This document shows positions 34,837-46,203 of a stretch of DNA of 64,000 nt, in pieces (position 1 is the first letter of the stretch; each line of letters opens with the position of its first letter). The DNA lies in assembly GCA_035048815.1 (NCBI GenBank), contig JAUCBN010000046.1, positions 9,154,999 to 9,218,998 of the forward strand, in the 5' to 3' direction. Source of the DNA: Abelmoschus esculentus (lineage: Eukaryota > Streptophyta > Magnoliopsida > Malvales > Malvaceae). Both the position numbers and the translations under genes were made by a program. The notes under the pieces were generated by a model that was not told the origin of the DNA, did not search any database, and worked only from the letters and a program-made list of their open reading frames with translations.

Positions 34837-36397
34837 CCATGGTTTAGCAAGCTTCTATCGTCGGTTTGTACCTAATTTCATCACCTTAGCTGCTCCTTTA
34901 ACCAGAGTCATTAAAAAGAATTCCAACTTCTTTTGGGGTGAAGAACAAGAGAAATCGTTCATCCTGATTATGGATTGTTTAATTAATGCACCATTGTTAA
35001 CTTTACCTAATTTTAACAAAGTTTTTGAGGTTGAATGTGATGCTTCAGGTTTGGGAATTGGAGTAGTTTTATCTCAAGAAGGACGCCCCATAGCCTACTT
35101 TAGTGAGAAATTGAGTGGAGCTACACTCAATTATCCGACCTATGATAAGGAGATGTATGCACTAATTCGGGCCTTGGAAACTTGGCAGCATTACCTCTGG
35201 TCTAAGGAATTCATCATCCATACAGACCATGAGGCATTAAAGCACATCAAGGGTCAGCATAAGCTAAACAAGAGACATGCCAAATGGGTTGAGTTTCTTG
35301 AAGCCTTCCCTTACATGATCAAGTATAGAAAGGGTAAGGAAAACATTGTTGCTGATGCACTATCACGTAGGTATGCCCTTCTTAACACCTTAGACTCTAA
35401 ATTGTTGGGATTTGTTTTCATTAAGGAATTATACGAGTCTGACCATGATTTTGGTGAAGTGTACAAAATTTGTGAGAAAGGTGCACGTGATAAGTTTTAT
35501 AGAGATGATGGATACCTATTCAAGGAAGGGAGGCTTTGCATCCCACAAGGATCCATTCGAGAGTTGCTCCTCAAGGAAGCACATGGTGGAGGACTAATGG
35601 GACATTTTGGAGTAACAAAGACGTTGAACATGCTTCAAGAGCACTTGTATTGGCCAAAGATGAAACGAGATGTTGAGAGACTATGTGAGCATTGTATCAC
35701 ATGTAGAAAGGCCAAGTCAAAAGTCATGCCCCATGGCCTATATACCCCACTACCTATTAGTAATGCACCTTGGGTAGACATATCCATGAATTTTGTACTT
35801 GGACTGCCACGTACAAAGAATAACAAAGATTCCATCTTTGTACTAGTGGATCGATTCTCTAAAATGGCTCATTTTATTCCTTGTAATAAGACTAATGATG
35901 CTTCACATGTTGCTAATTTATTTTTCAGGGAAATCATGAGATTGCATGGTGTTCCAAGAACTATCGTATCTGATCGAGATGTGAAGTTCTTAAGCCATGT
36001 TGGAGAACATTATGGAGCAGGATTGGAACAAAGTTGTTATTTTCCACAACTTGCCATCTACAAACAGATGGTCAAACTGAAGTGGTGAACCGGGTGTTAT
36101 CCATGTTGTTGAGGATAGTCATCAAAAAGAATTTGAGGACTTGGGAGGAAAGCTTGCCACATGTGGAGTTTGCTTACAACCGATTCATTCATTCTGCCAC
36201 TAAAATGTCACCATTCGAAATAGTGTATGGTTTCAATCCCTTAACTCCATTGGATTTATTACCTTTGCCCGTTGATCAAATTGTGAATAAAGATGGAAGA
36301 AACAAGTCTGAATTTGTCAAGAAACTCCATCAACAAGTGCGGGACAATATTGAAAAGAGAACTAGGCAATATGAGCAACAAGCTAACAAGGGACGTT
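34837..36397 (+). pseudogene. copy A pol: RNase H and integrase, 3'-truncated
   Basis: The coding sequence resumes after copy B with FHGLASFYRRFVPNF. RNase H follows (VECDASGLGIGVVL with the first catalytic Asp, YDKEMYALIRALETW, IHTDHEALKHI, ADALSR), then the integrase zinc region (GHFGVTKTLNML, CEHCITC) and core. The core reads DISMNFVLGLP: the usual catalytic Asp of SMDF is Asn (codon 35789-35791), whereas copy B and F1 keep Asp. VSDRDVKFLSH is followed by a frameshift near 35998; the last part (36034 on) reads QTDGQTEVVNRVLS, retaining the Glu. It ends at ANKGR. Both the missing Asp and the truncation preclude activity. Confidence 0.92.
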
Positions 36398-37314
36398 TTG
36401 ATGGATTTCAAAACGAGGAAGATGAATGCTTCAAGAAACATCCATAGCAGCAACTTGAACATTTAACAATGGTGAATTTTGTTGCTGGAATCAAAATGCA
36501 ATGCTAAACTCAAAAGAACCTGCACAATATACTGAGCAAACCCGAATCAAATCTATTTAACGTCAAAGGACTTGGACCCTCTAGATAGCAATCTAGGAAC
36601 CTGAAGTATCAAGAGTTTGATAATAAAAAATAAGTTTGAATGTCAGAAAAGTTCTAAAAAGAACCAAATAAGAGAAAAACTCTGAAATATAATTTTTATT
36701 CAAAGTGTCTAACTTTGTGTTTACAAAATTAAGGAAATATATAGGAGAGAAAGAAGTTGGACGAATTTTGAATATATGGCCTTAATTCAAAACGAAAGTA
36801 ATTAAAAATAACTATCATAGGCACCTTTTAATTTTATCCACTTGTTTTGGCACATAAAACACATTTAACATGTGTTAAATATTTGAATTTTGAATGAAAA
36901 CCACCCTCCCTTATCCATTTGGGCGTTTTGGTGTGTAAGAGCAAGGGCCTTGTTTGGCTTGCATGCTTTTACACGCCCAAACATGTGTAAAAGGCTGCTA
37001 TGTGGTTCCCACATGCATGGAACATGCCTAGGACACCTACTCTTCGTGTAAGATAGGATTCAACTGTTGTAGGTCACTTCAACTTGAGTTGAGTTGAACT
37101 GGAAATGGAGTTGAGCTGAAATGAGCTAGCTAAGAGTGTTAGGAGTTGACTTGAGTTTAGAGTTAAGCATTTGAGCTGCCTCGAGCTAAGGTGAGCTGCA
37201 TGCACTCCGTTGCAATTCATCTGAGCTGAATATAACTCACTTGAGCTAGTGTTCAATTGCATACACTTGCTTGAGCTAGGTTTTAACTGCATACACTCGC
37301 TTAAGCTGGAGGAA
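36398..37314 (-). mobile_element. LTR fragment, family 1-like
   Basis: On the minus strand this follows the family 1 LTR in order: a tract rich in AGCTCAA-type motifs (37070-37310), a promoter-like region, CTTGATACTTCAGGTTCC, CTATCTAGAGGGTCCAAG, and GCTCAGTATATTGTGCAGG. Both LTR ends are missing. It truncates copy A on one side and meets a different element's internal DNA on the other, so it marks at least one rearrangement rather than a clean insertion. Confidence 0.75.
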
Positions 37315-38254
37315 GTCAAAGAAGGTGTGATAGAACAAGATCATTTTAAAGAAAAAGAAACCACCGTAGTTGAAAATGAAAATGAGGAAATGACAATAGT
37401 TGGAGATGAAAATGAAGAGACTAAAAATGAGATTGTGAATGAAGAGTATGTTGGAGTTGAAAATGCGCAAATTAAATAGAAAGAGTGTGAGAATGAAAGA
37501 GAGATTCAAAAGAATGAGTGTGAAGAAGAAAAGCAGATTTTATCTAACAATTTATTTCTTCCTATTTTTGAATTTTCATTTTTATAGGGTGACAAAAGGA
37601 AGGAATCAAGAGAAGTTCCAAGTACATTGCCAATCTTAAAGAAAATTCAGCAACCAACACCCATTAAACATCCACCCTGGTTTGCTATTTCCATTTATTT
37701 TGTTAATAGTTACTCATTCTCTAACTATGATTTCTTTTGCAGCAAATTAATTCACATACTTGGTGTTATACTATCAAACTACGATGGCAAGTTCTTTAGT
37801 CATTCTAGGGATGATTGTTGCATCAAAATCTTCCATTCAAAGAGAGATCAACAGTTAAGAGTCTTCAACAACCATTATGATGATTCGAAGAGTGGAGGTG
37901 AAGAGTTACATATCTTTTCCAAAAAACATGATGGTTCGAGCCAAAGGAAATATTTATAAACCAACAATTGTGATGCTTCAAAACGACACATCCAAAAGAC
38001 AAGTCTCTACACCAAGGGGTATGAAGATTCAAAGAGGTACGAGAGAAGGTTCCAAAGGGAACATATTATGAATGACTAACTCAAAAAAGGATATTTTGAA
38101 GATCTCTTTGAAAATGACCCTTTTGGAGGCCTCTACATCAAGCAACAGTTTCATCTTGTTCCATCGTTGAAGCAATTGACCGCCCCAGCATCAAAGAATT
38201 ATTCATTGGAAAACCCTTTCGATTTGAGGACAAATCGCCTAAAAGAAGGGGGAA
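37315..38254 (+). mobile_element. internal region of family 3 LTR element, no pol
   Basis: This stretch lies directly upstream of a polypurine tract (AAAAGAAGGGGGAA, 38241-38254) and a family 3 LTR, so it is the 3' part of an element's interior. It has a broken reading frame rich in Glu, Asn and Lys (VVENENEEMTIVGDENEETK near 37363), then unrecognised sequence. Its end, NPFDLRTNRLKEGG, is the counterpart of the F1 pol end (VDLRSNPFQEGG). I see no RT, RNase H or integrase. It is either a deletion derivative or a non-autonomous element; the 5' part is missing. Confidence 0.6.
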
Positions 38255-38811
38255 TGATGCGTGCACATTTCTGCTCATTTATCTCATGCTTTCGTACTTC
38301 ATTTCACGCATGGGACCAAAGGGGAGTTATCTTACTGATCTTAGTATTTATTACTTTTATATAATTTATAGTAAGATACTTAAGAGTTATATTAATTAAG
38401 CTATAAACATGAATTGTCATTATAACCACATTATTAAGTTTCAACTTAGATCTAAATTTATATTAAGTTATTTTAACTATTCTCATTATTTCCATTATTA
38501 AGTCAGCTCAGAAGAAGCTAAACGGAAGGCAATGCTAGAAACACAAGGAGCCAACTTCAGAGTAGCTTGGAAATGCATGGAACACTCCTACAATACTTAA
38601 AGGACTAAAGGATAGCTCTATGACAGCTCACAAATCCCATACGAGCTCAAATGAAGTATAATTCAAAACGAGACCTTAGGAGATTCGAATCAGCTCCAAA
38701 ACACTCCTCACACTATAAGAGAGATAAGGAAGCTAATGGACCAACTCACTTTGCTAAAGGCAACTCAGATTAGCTTATTTCAACTTCAAACTTTAGCTAA
38801 GTCTTTCAGCT
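38255..38811 (+). repeat. family 3 LTR, 5' third
   Basis: Begins TGATGCGTGCACATTTC after the polypurine tract and matches the solo LTR at 44044 through TTTAGCTAAGTCTTTCAGCT, with only scattered differences and some short deletions. It then breaks off at 38811. It contains several AGCTCA motifs. Confidence 0.85.
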
Positions 38812-39017
38812 CGGATGCAAGGTGAACACAATGCTTGGTTGTGATCCGTCCTTTTAAACTTTGAGTTAAGATTCCAGTCATGAGAATATGTTGACCCGAT
38901 ATTGATAAAACGAAACAAAGAGAAGAAGTTGGTTAAAACATAGTAAAACCGTATAAGGATGTAATAAAAAATTGTAAAGCGAACCATGAAAGAATTGTCT
39001 TGGATGGCTTCCAAGAT

Positions 39018-39398
39018 TCAAACCTCGACGGTGTAGGTGGATGACGGATCATGTATCTTGAAACTACTGGTGAGAGGGCTGACGATTGAAGACTTGTGAT
39101 AAGTGAAAGAAGGAGATGCAAAACAGACAAACTCGGTTTGGCCACGGATAAACAAAGGGTCATCGAGTGCACAAGGGCCTTTGCCAGCGCCGGAGAAGGG
39201 GAAGCCGCTGTTGTTGTTGCATCGGGGTAAGCTTATCGAGAGCCTGTCTTCAAAATAAAAGGAGGGATCAAGAACCAGGCGTGGCAGAAAAGGGAAGCAG
39301 CAGCAAACTTTAAGATCCAAGACTTTCAGAGGACGGCGAAGTAGCATGAAGACAATGAGCCTCTTTGCAACGGTCGACAGCGTTGGTGTGTAGGCCAA
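39018..39398 (-). CDS. unknown ORF in GC-richer segment
   Basis: A 126-codon frame, MAYTPTLSTVAKRL to SSTYTVEV, in the one segment of the window that is not AT-rich. I do not recognise it. The upstream minus-strand DNA (39400-39500) is CT-rich, as in plant 5' leaders, and the frame ends at a possible splice donor (GAGGTTTGA at about 39020). It might be a captured first exon or chance coding in a GC-richer stretch. No domain, signal peptide or continuation exon is evident. Confidence 0.15.
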   Translation of the reverse strand: MAYTPTLSTVAKRLIVFMLLRRPLKVLDLKVCCCFPFLPRLVLDPSFYFEDRLSISLPRCNNNSGFPFSGAGKGPCALDDPLFIRGQTEFVCFASPSFTYHKSSIVSPLTSSFKIHDPSSTYTVEV

Positions 39399-40127
39399 AA
39401 CTTGGGTTGAAAAAGGGTGAGAGGAGGGAGATCATCGGAGGACATTGAAAAACAAAGGCGGCGGCAAGGGGAGAGAGTAACAGTGAGAAGGGTTAAAGGA
39501 AAAGTGTAACCCTCTAGATCTTCTTATACGAAGCACATAAATCTAAAAGGTAACATTTGGGTCACAGAAACGATCCATTATAAAAAACCAATTAAAATAC
39601 TTATATATATATATATGCTATGACAAACACATGCCCCTATTACATACATACCGTACTCCGCAAGCAACACTGAGGAAACTCCCGACATTGATGTCAAATG
39701 CTAAAACATGATCAAGATTTTTTTCTAACCTGCGATGATAAAGCAACGTGAGCTTGAGAAGGTTAATCAGAATTTAAATAATAATTTAGTATCTACATAT
39801 CCCATATATGAGATAAAATTCATATCATTGTAAGACTTGAAGGTAACGTGTTGTTACTGATTTGATCAATTGAAACCAGACAATATGCCTATTCATATGA
39901 TCAGAAAGACAATAAATATGTAGATTACGAGAACTGAGTCAAGGAGTTTAGCGTGTTCCAATGAATTTTAGATCAAGGGTGATAGACATATGTTTTCAAA
40001 CAATTAAAGAATTTTAACATGTCAAGAGTAAGCGATAAAAATTTAATACCAACATAACCATCATGTGTCAACATGAAGTGAGCTCATATGATATGGGTAT
40101 CATCCTAAAAGTATAACTTAGATTATA

Positions 40128-40310
40128 GGTAGGATTACCCATGAAGAAGCATAGGAATTGAATACAAGTGGGATTACTCGAACCTAAGCATAATAACCGA
40201 ATACATGCGAGATTACCCTAGTCGAGGCATAAGAAATCGAGTACAGGCGGGATTACCTCAGTGGAAGACCAGGAACCTATACAGAAGGAATTACCCTCGT
40301 TAGCGACCAG
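40128..40310. repeat. degenerate tandem repeat, about 43-46 bp
   Basis: Four diverged units built on GAATACA.G.GGGATTAC followed by an AAGCATA or AGACCAGG-like spacer. It lies 490 bp upstream of the better-preserved 49 bp repeat and shares the GAATACA.GCG core with it. Confidence 0.6.
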
Positions 40311-40580
40311 GTGTAACACTCCTTTTCATATTTTTTTCACCAAACATATATTCTAACTGGATACACAAAATTAAGAATATCATATATCATTTAGCATGCA
40401 TAAACATAACCAATTCAAGGTAGTCCGATTTAAGTAGTTGACAAAAATAGAAAGATTATTTTGTACATGTCACTAATCTTATGCAAAATAAGGATGTCAC
40501 ATATAACGAAAGTAAATTGTCGAAGTAGAATCTCCTCCCAAAAGAGATGTTGGTGCAAAACTCCACTATTACTTCGTTTA

Positions 40581-40601
40581 TATATATATATATATATATA
40601 T
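40581..40601. repeat. TA microsatellite
   Basis: A run of ten TA dinucleotides. A shorter run lies at 39603-39617. Confidence 0.9.
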
Positions 40602-40799
40602 CCAAAATACATTTTAAGTATAACTCAGTGAGGCATAAAGAAAGTATCATATATAAAAATACTTAATAAAACATGATACTTTCAGAAACATAATATTCTT
40701 TGACTTTAAAGCACACTTCATTTCATGAAATCGTATAACCCAAGGTGAATATCAAATAATTAAGGTATGAGTCGTGTGGTATAAAGTACTATCATTCAC

Positions 40800-41201
40800 G
40801 GGCGACATACAGACGTCACACTAAATTGGTGAATACGGGCGACAAAGAGTGTCAAATACAGGCGTCACAATAAGGTGACGAATACAGATGACACAAAGGG
40901 TTGAATACAAGTGTCACAATAAGTGACGAATACAGGTGACACAAGGTCTCGAATACAGGCATCACAATAAAGTGACGAATACGGGCGGCACGAAGTGTCA
41001 AATAAAGGCATCACAATAAAGTGACGAATACGGGCGACACGAAGTATCGAATATAGGCATCACAATAAGGTGACGAATACGGGCGACACGAAGTATCGGA
41101 TATAGGCATCACAATAAGGTGACGAATACGGGTGACACGAAGTATCGGATATAGGCATCACAATAAGGTGACGAATACGGTCGGCATAGAGTGTCGAATA
41201 C
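40800..41201. repeat. 49 bp minisatellite
   Basis: About eight units on the plan GACGAATACGGGCGACACGA then AGTATCGGATATAGGCATCA then CAATAAGGT. The last three units are nearly identical and the first ones are diverged, the usual pattern of recent local expansion at one end. Confidence 0.9.
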
Positions 41202-43802
41202 ATCTTAAACTCTTATTAATATACAACTAATACTCACATCACGTAGTTGTTTCAATCATTCAAGTACTCAATGGTGATTTAGTCGTTCAGATACTTTCAT
41301 TACTTACCGATAGTTCATTCATTTTAGACCTTCCGTAATAATCTAGATCTTAAGGGTTGATCCCTTTTTACTATATTACTTCAGAAATTTTCAGTGCCCA
41401 AATACTTCCGTCTTTTCGGTCATCTCGTTTACTCCAGTCAATTTAGTTTTATTCGTGATTTCAAACCTTTTTAATCATTTTAGTATGTTTATTAATTTAT
41501 GTCGCTTTGTTTAATTCATGCATATGAATAATATTTCTTATTTTTTTTTTGAAATTTATTTAAAATTCGAGAAGATCAAAGCGCAAAACAGTCTTGATGG
41601 TTTTAAGCCTTGTTACCATAACCTCCTTAGTGATTCAAGGTTTCCATACGAGGTAGTTATATTACCAGATCAAATGTAAATTCTCTTATCATTTTTATTA
41701 TCAGGAGTATTTCAGTCATTCAAGAACTTCAAGGGAAGTTTCGTCATTTCATAACTCAATACTTCAAAAAATTTCAATCGGTATCAAGGATAACCAAATT
41801 TTTAACATAAAAGTATTATCTTTTATTTTTGGGTCTCAAAAGACCTTGTAAATCGTTCATTTTTTCTGACCGTGCATTTTGTTTTAATTGGCTCATTATC
41901 CTTCTTTCTTTTTTCTTCTTTTGTGAATAATTAGTCATTATACATTGCAACAAATTATGCAAGTATTTTTCCAGATATCAAAAAAATATTTCATAAAACA
42001 AGTTGAAGGTAGTAAAATATTACATGGATCCCGAGATACAACAATCAATCCTTGATATTTCATTCTATCATTTGAACCCGAATTTGACTTCTATCAATCT
42101 CTCGAAACCAAGGGTATGAAAATACCTTAATCCTCTTCTCTTCATTAGTATCTAATATATTCCATATACATAGATAACATGATTTTCATGCAAAAAAAAC
42201 CAAACCTTGATAATTATAACAGAATCTCAAATTAACAAGATCCAACTACAAGTAACCAAGTGTGCTGAGAACTAAGTAAGCATTTATATTTAGTTGAATG
42301 CAACAATTAATAATTTACCAGTCTAAATTAAGATTTTCTAATCCATAAACCTTCAACAAACAAACAAGAAACTATAACTCATTGTGATTAATGAGCACCA
42401 AAGAAAATTCTAAGAATAATTTCTCATTTTTCCTTCTAAGTCAGATGCAAGCCGTTTGACTTCTACATGCCATAAACAAATATCTTTTAAACTAAAAATT
42501 TCACACAAGGCAGGTTGATAGTTTATCTCTAAGTCAAAAATAAGCCTAATTTAACAAAGTATGCCTCGGTTCTTATTCATAAAAAGAGAAGACTACTTCA
42601 CAAAAACAACTATTTCCAATCTTTGGGTACTAAGTTTTTAGTTGCAGCCTTGCAAAATTTTCCATGGACTCACTCAAGTTCATATTTCAAGTTATCAAAG
42701 GAAAAACCAGGTAAATCAAGCTATCTTACAATTCTATTATCAAAACCTTAGATGCAGTAAACCCAAAATTCAGTTTATTTCTTACAATTATTGTCATGTA
42801 AATTGTTCATAAAGCAAAAACAAGCAATATGGAATAAAATAATTTTATTAAACAACCTTAGATGCAGTAGGTACTTTCACCAACCTACCAAGCTTGGAGT
42901 GTCAAATTTTTGCATCAAAATATCTCAGGCTTAGATTTGAAAAGTTCAACTGCACCAGAAACAACATTAAACAAACGAGATGCTAAATCTGTTATCACTT
43001 TAATCTGTGAATCAGGTAACAAAACTACTATGATCACAATGTTACAGGTGTTGCTATCTCATCTTACAACATTTTCAAGCCAAATCAAGAGAGAAAGCAA
43101 ACTAAGTTTGGATTCTATTATGCAGTTAAAAGAAAATCAGTAACACCCTCAAATAACTATTTTTGCTACATATCTAACATCTCAAATTTGGTCGACAAGG
43201 AGTATGACCCTTCAAACTGAACAACAGGCTCTAGCAAAATAAATTTTTATCTTAAGTCAGACATATATGCAAATGGAACACCTTTATGAAAGGAAAGAAT
43301 AAGGTATTTATTGTATCTCTAGTTATCTCAATATAGGCACAAAAAAGATGGTGAATCGACAACCGGGCGATAAAGTTCTACTCGCCTCGACACACAAATA
43401 TTACTTGCAGAGATGACATCTCGACCAGGTGACAAGAAATGTCGAAAAGAATGCATAAATCTGGAGGTGTGATGCTTGCTTTCCAACCAAACCTTTAAAA
43501 TAGTCTTTATGCTGGACAACCACGATAAACGACGAGTGACTCATGGGGTTTATGCGCGATGAAGTGATGATCATGAAAACGTCGATGGTGACATTCACCG
43601 CATAGCGGTGGCTTAGATCGGGATAATAGATATGGTGGATGAAGTGGAAAGTCAGGGGATTCAAGATATTTTTGGGGGAAAAATGGGTTTGAATGAAAGG
43701 CCAAGATTTTATTTAAGTAGGTGAACAATCTAACCAATTTTAAATTCTTTAGTATAGTCGACCATATACGATTCAAATGGAAAAATTAAAAACTTAACAG
43801 TA

Positions 43803-43880
43803 AGAGCTCATTAGCTCAAATGGTAAAGGTGTTATAACCTTTGACCTTAGGTAGTAGGTTTGACTCTCACAACCAACAAC
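43803..43880 (+). mobile_element. possible tRNA-derived SINE head
   Basis: TTAGCTCAAATGGTAAAGG resembles a pol III A box and AGGTTTGACTCTC, 46 bases downstream, a B box (consensus GGTTCRANNCC). No cloverleaf with paired acceptor stem forms, so it is not a tRNA gene. A T/A-rich stretch follows (43890-43940). The evidence is limited to the two boxes and their spacing. Confidence 0.35.
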
Positions 43881-43984
43881 CTATCATAGATTTATAATTA
43901 TCATTATTATTTTTATCAAAGTATTACAAAAAGGAAAAGGGTTTTCGGGAGAGAGGAGAGAAAATTAGAAGCTATCTACCCACC

Positions 43985-44043
43985 CACCTGTTGTAATTTT
44001 AACCGAGTAAAATGTCTAAAATTGAGATTAAGTTGTACAATTT
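43985..44043 (+). repeat. satellite remnant
   Basis: 59 bases of the type b monomer (GTTGTAATTTTAACCGAG to TTGTACAATTT), ending where the solo LTR starts. About 55 bases of monomer are missing between it and the satellite that resumes at 45664. Confidence 0.85.
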
Positions 44044-45663
44044 TGATGCATTCACATTTCTGCTCATTTATCTCATGCTTTCATACTTCATTTCACGTAT
44101 CGGATCAAAGGGGAGATATCTTGTTTATCATAGTATTTATTACTTTTATATACTTTATATTAAGCTACTTAAGAGTTATATTACTTAAGCTATAAAAATG
44201 AATAGTTATTATAACCATATTGTTAAAGTTTCAGCTTAGATCTAATATATTAAGTGATTTTAAGTATTCTCATTATTTCCATTATCATTTTTTCTTCATA
44301 GAACTTACCTACAGTTCAAGGAGTAAATATTAGCTCGGTGTCAGCTCAGTCAGCTCAGAAGAAGCTAAACGGAAGGCAATGCTAGAAAAACAAGGAGCCA
44401 ACTTCAGAATAGCTTGGAAATGCATGGAACACTCCCTTACAGTAGTTAAAGGACTAAAGGATAGCTCCATGTCAGCTCACAAATCTCATATGTGCTCAAA
44501 TGAAGCATAATTCAAAACGAGGCCTTAGGAGATTCGAGTCAGCTCCAAAACACTCCTCACACTAGAAGAGAGTATAAGGAAGCTAATGTACCAGCTCACT
44601 TTACTAAAGGCAGCTCGAATTAGCTTATTTCATCTTCAAACTTTAGCTAAGTCTTTCAGCTAGATAGCCCAGTTCAATCCAGCTCACTCCTAGCTTGATT
44701 AGCTCACTTCAACTACAGCTATCACTCCCAACTCAACACCCGAAGGTCACCTACCCTTCACCAAGCATCATGTCCGACCATTATCCATATTGGGCGCCAA
44801 ACAAAGAGATAGCACTCATGATGGTCCACTTGTTTTCCATTTTCGAGCTATATCCAAGTAGAACTGGGTTTTGGTGTCTTCATGAAAGTTGTTCCCCTAT
44901 CTCTTATCTCTCGAATGCATGCTGAATCGCATCAATCTGATATCGTGAGCTTGAGATATGGCCAAGTTACTGAAGATTGTGTAGGCTAGACCGAGAAGTT
45001 ACAACTTTTCTAATAGATTTGGAGGGAGACACCATTCAAAAGAATGGTTATCCGAATAGTTAAAGACCATTTTGTCCAAATATCTTAGAAAACTATAAAT
45101 AGGACTTAAATTTATTTGTAAGACACATCTTTGATAAATACAAAAATTCCTTTGTGAGTTTACTCTCAAACTTGTTCTTTTTAGATCTATATCGACTTAT
45201 CAAATCTATTATATAGGTTTGTGGCGTCTCCTATCTTTTCCATCCATACTTAAGATTTTTGAAACTTATTTCCTAAGGGTCTAAGTCCTATACCACCCTC
45301 AAAGCATACTATAAGTTGGGTTTATGCTTCATAGCATAAGTTCTACTTTTGTTACCTTTGAATACTATTTCTTTACCACCTTCCATACATTCTATCCTAA
45401 CCCTTTCGTCCATAACCTTAATCGACTTCCCTAGCCTTCACTATCACTTTTTCCATTTATTTCCCTAACCAAAATATCACCCAACCATCCCTTGTCATTT
45501 ACACATATAACCTATACTTCCTCAACCCTCTTTACACCATTTCACCATCTTTTGTTCATCAAACAACAAGGAACTCGTACGACGATCAAGGCTTGCTTGC
45601 AATCACGGTCGGGACAATCAAAGCTTCTCTCTACAACAACAAGTGGATAGTTGGAGCGTATCA
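44044..45663 (+). mobile_element. solo LTR, family 3
   Basis: 1620 bp, from TGATGCATTCACATTTC to GTTGGAGCGTATCA. It holds an AGCTC-rich region (44330-44720), a TATA box near 45092 and a block with TCTATTATATAGGTTTGTGGCG before the end. The flanks are AATTT and GAATC, so no target duplication; the satellite monomer has lost about 55 bases across it. This suggests recombination between different elements, or a flanking deletion, rather than a simple solo LTR. Confidence 0.85.
45092..45099 (+). promoter_or_regulatory. putative TATA box of family 3 LTR
   Basis: TATAAATA about 60 bases upstream of a TTTGTGAGTTTACTCTC block, an arrangement shared by the other LTRs in the window. Confidence 0.4.
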
Positions 45664-46203
45664 GAATCTCATTTTGGGGTCGTTTTGTTGGGTTAAAAGC
45701 ATGTAGGTCTAATTGGGCTTTTTAGAGCACCCGTTGTAATTTTAACCGAGTAAAATACTCTAAAATTGAGATTAAGTTGTGTAATTTGATTCAAAAGCCC
45801 ATACTTAACTAGTTGATGTCATGAAATTTGATTTATTCTTATTTTACGGACATTTTTTAGGCTTAAATAGTGCATAAGTAAATGGCTTTATAGTGATCGC
45901 TTTGTAATTCAAATCGACTAAAATACTCTAAAATTGAGATTAAGTGGTTTAATTATGTTCAAAAGCCCATAATTTACTATTTGAACTAATGAAGTTTGAT
46001 TAAGTCTCATTTTATGGTCGTTTTGTTGGGTTAAAAGCATGCATGTCTAATTGGGCTTTTTAGAGAACCCTTTGTAATTTTATCTGAGAAAAATTCTCTA
46101 AAATTGAGATCAAGTTGTATAATTTTGTTCAAAAGCCCATAATTAACTATTTGAACTCATGAAATTTGTTTGAATCTCATTTTGTGGCTATTTTATTGGG
46201 TTT
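45664..46203 (+). repeat. satellite array
   Basis: About three monomers. Variants such as TTAGGCTTAAATAGTGCATAAGTAAATG and CTAGTTGATGTCATG are shared with 48180-48280 and 49630-49710, marking it as part of the higher-order unit of the right-hand arrays. Confidence 0.9.

Larger units (their letters stand above)
19930..36397 (+). mobile_element. Ty3/gypsy copy A (family 2), interrupted and 3'-truncated
   Basis: Order on the plus strand: 5' LTR (19930-21730), primer site, leader, gag, protease, RT, RNase H and integrase. Two later insertions split it: a solo LTR at 23848-25389 and the whole copy B at 26365-34831. After B the pol frame resumes exactly (AGCTTCCATGG at 34832). The element is cut at about 36397, just after the ANKGR sequence of the integrase C-terminal region, so its end and 3' LTR are missing. 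The 5' flank TTGGT (19925-19929) would be its target duplication. Confidence 0.92.
38812..43984. other. unassigned 5.2 kb with minisatellites
   Basis: No match to the satellite, LINEs or LTR families above. It begins with about 700 bp of higher GC content (38850-39500), then AT-rich DNA with two minisatellites and TA runs. TGTAACCCTCTAGA at 39507 and TGTAACACTCC at 40312 resemble starts of plant gypsy LTRs, but no partner ends are seen. The right edge (43984) meets the satellite at GTTGTAATTTTAACC, the same monomer point where LINE-a's 5' end lies, so part of it could be a minus-strand insertion of a LINE-like element. Confidence 0.4.

Noticed and set aside
37439..37959. A host gene with an acidic protein
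   Set aside because: The stretch leads directly into a polypurine tract and an LTR, so it is the interior of an LTR element.
42910..43143. 77-codon ORF
   Set aside because: Low-complexity flanks, no known domain, and length within chance expectation for this composition.
43401..43776. Overlapping minus ORFs (87 and 89 codons) with Cys and His residues
   Set aside because: The two frames overlap, neither resembles a known zinc domain, and no continuation is visible.
43803..43880. A tRNA gene
   Set aside because: A and B box-like sequences are present, but the acceptor and anticodon stems do not pair; kept only as a possible SINE.
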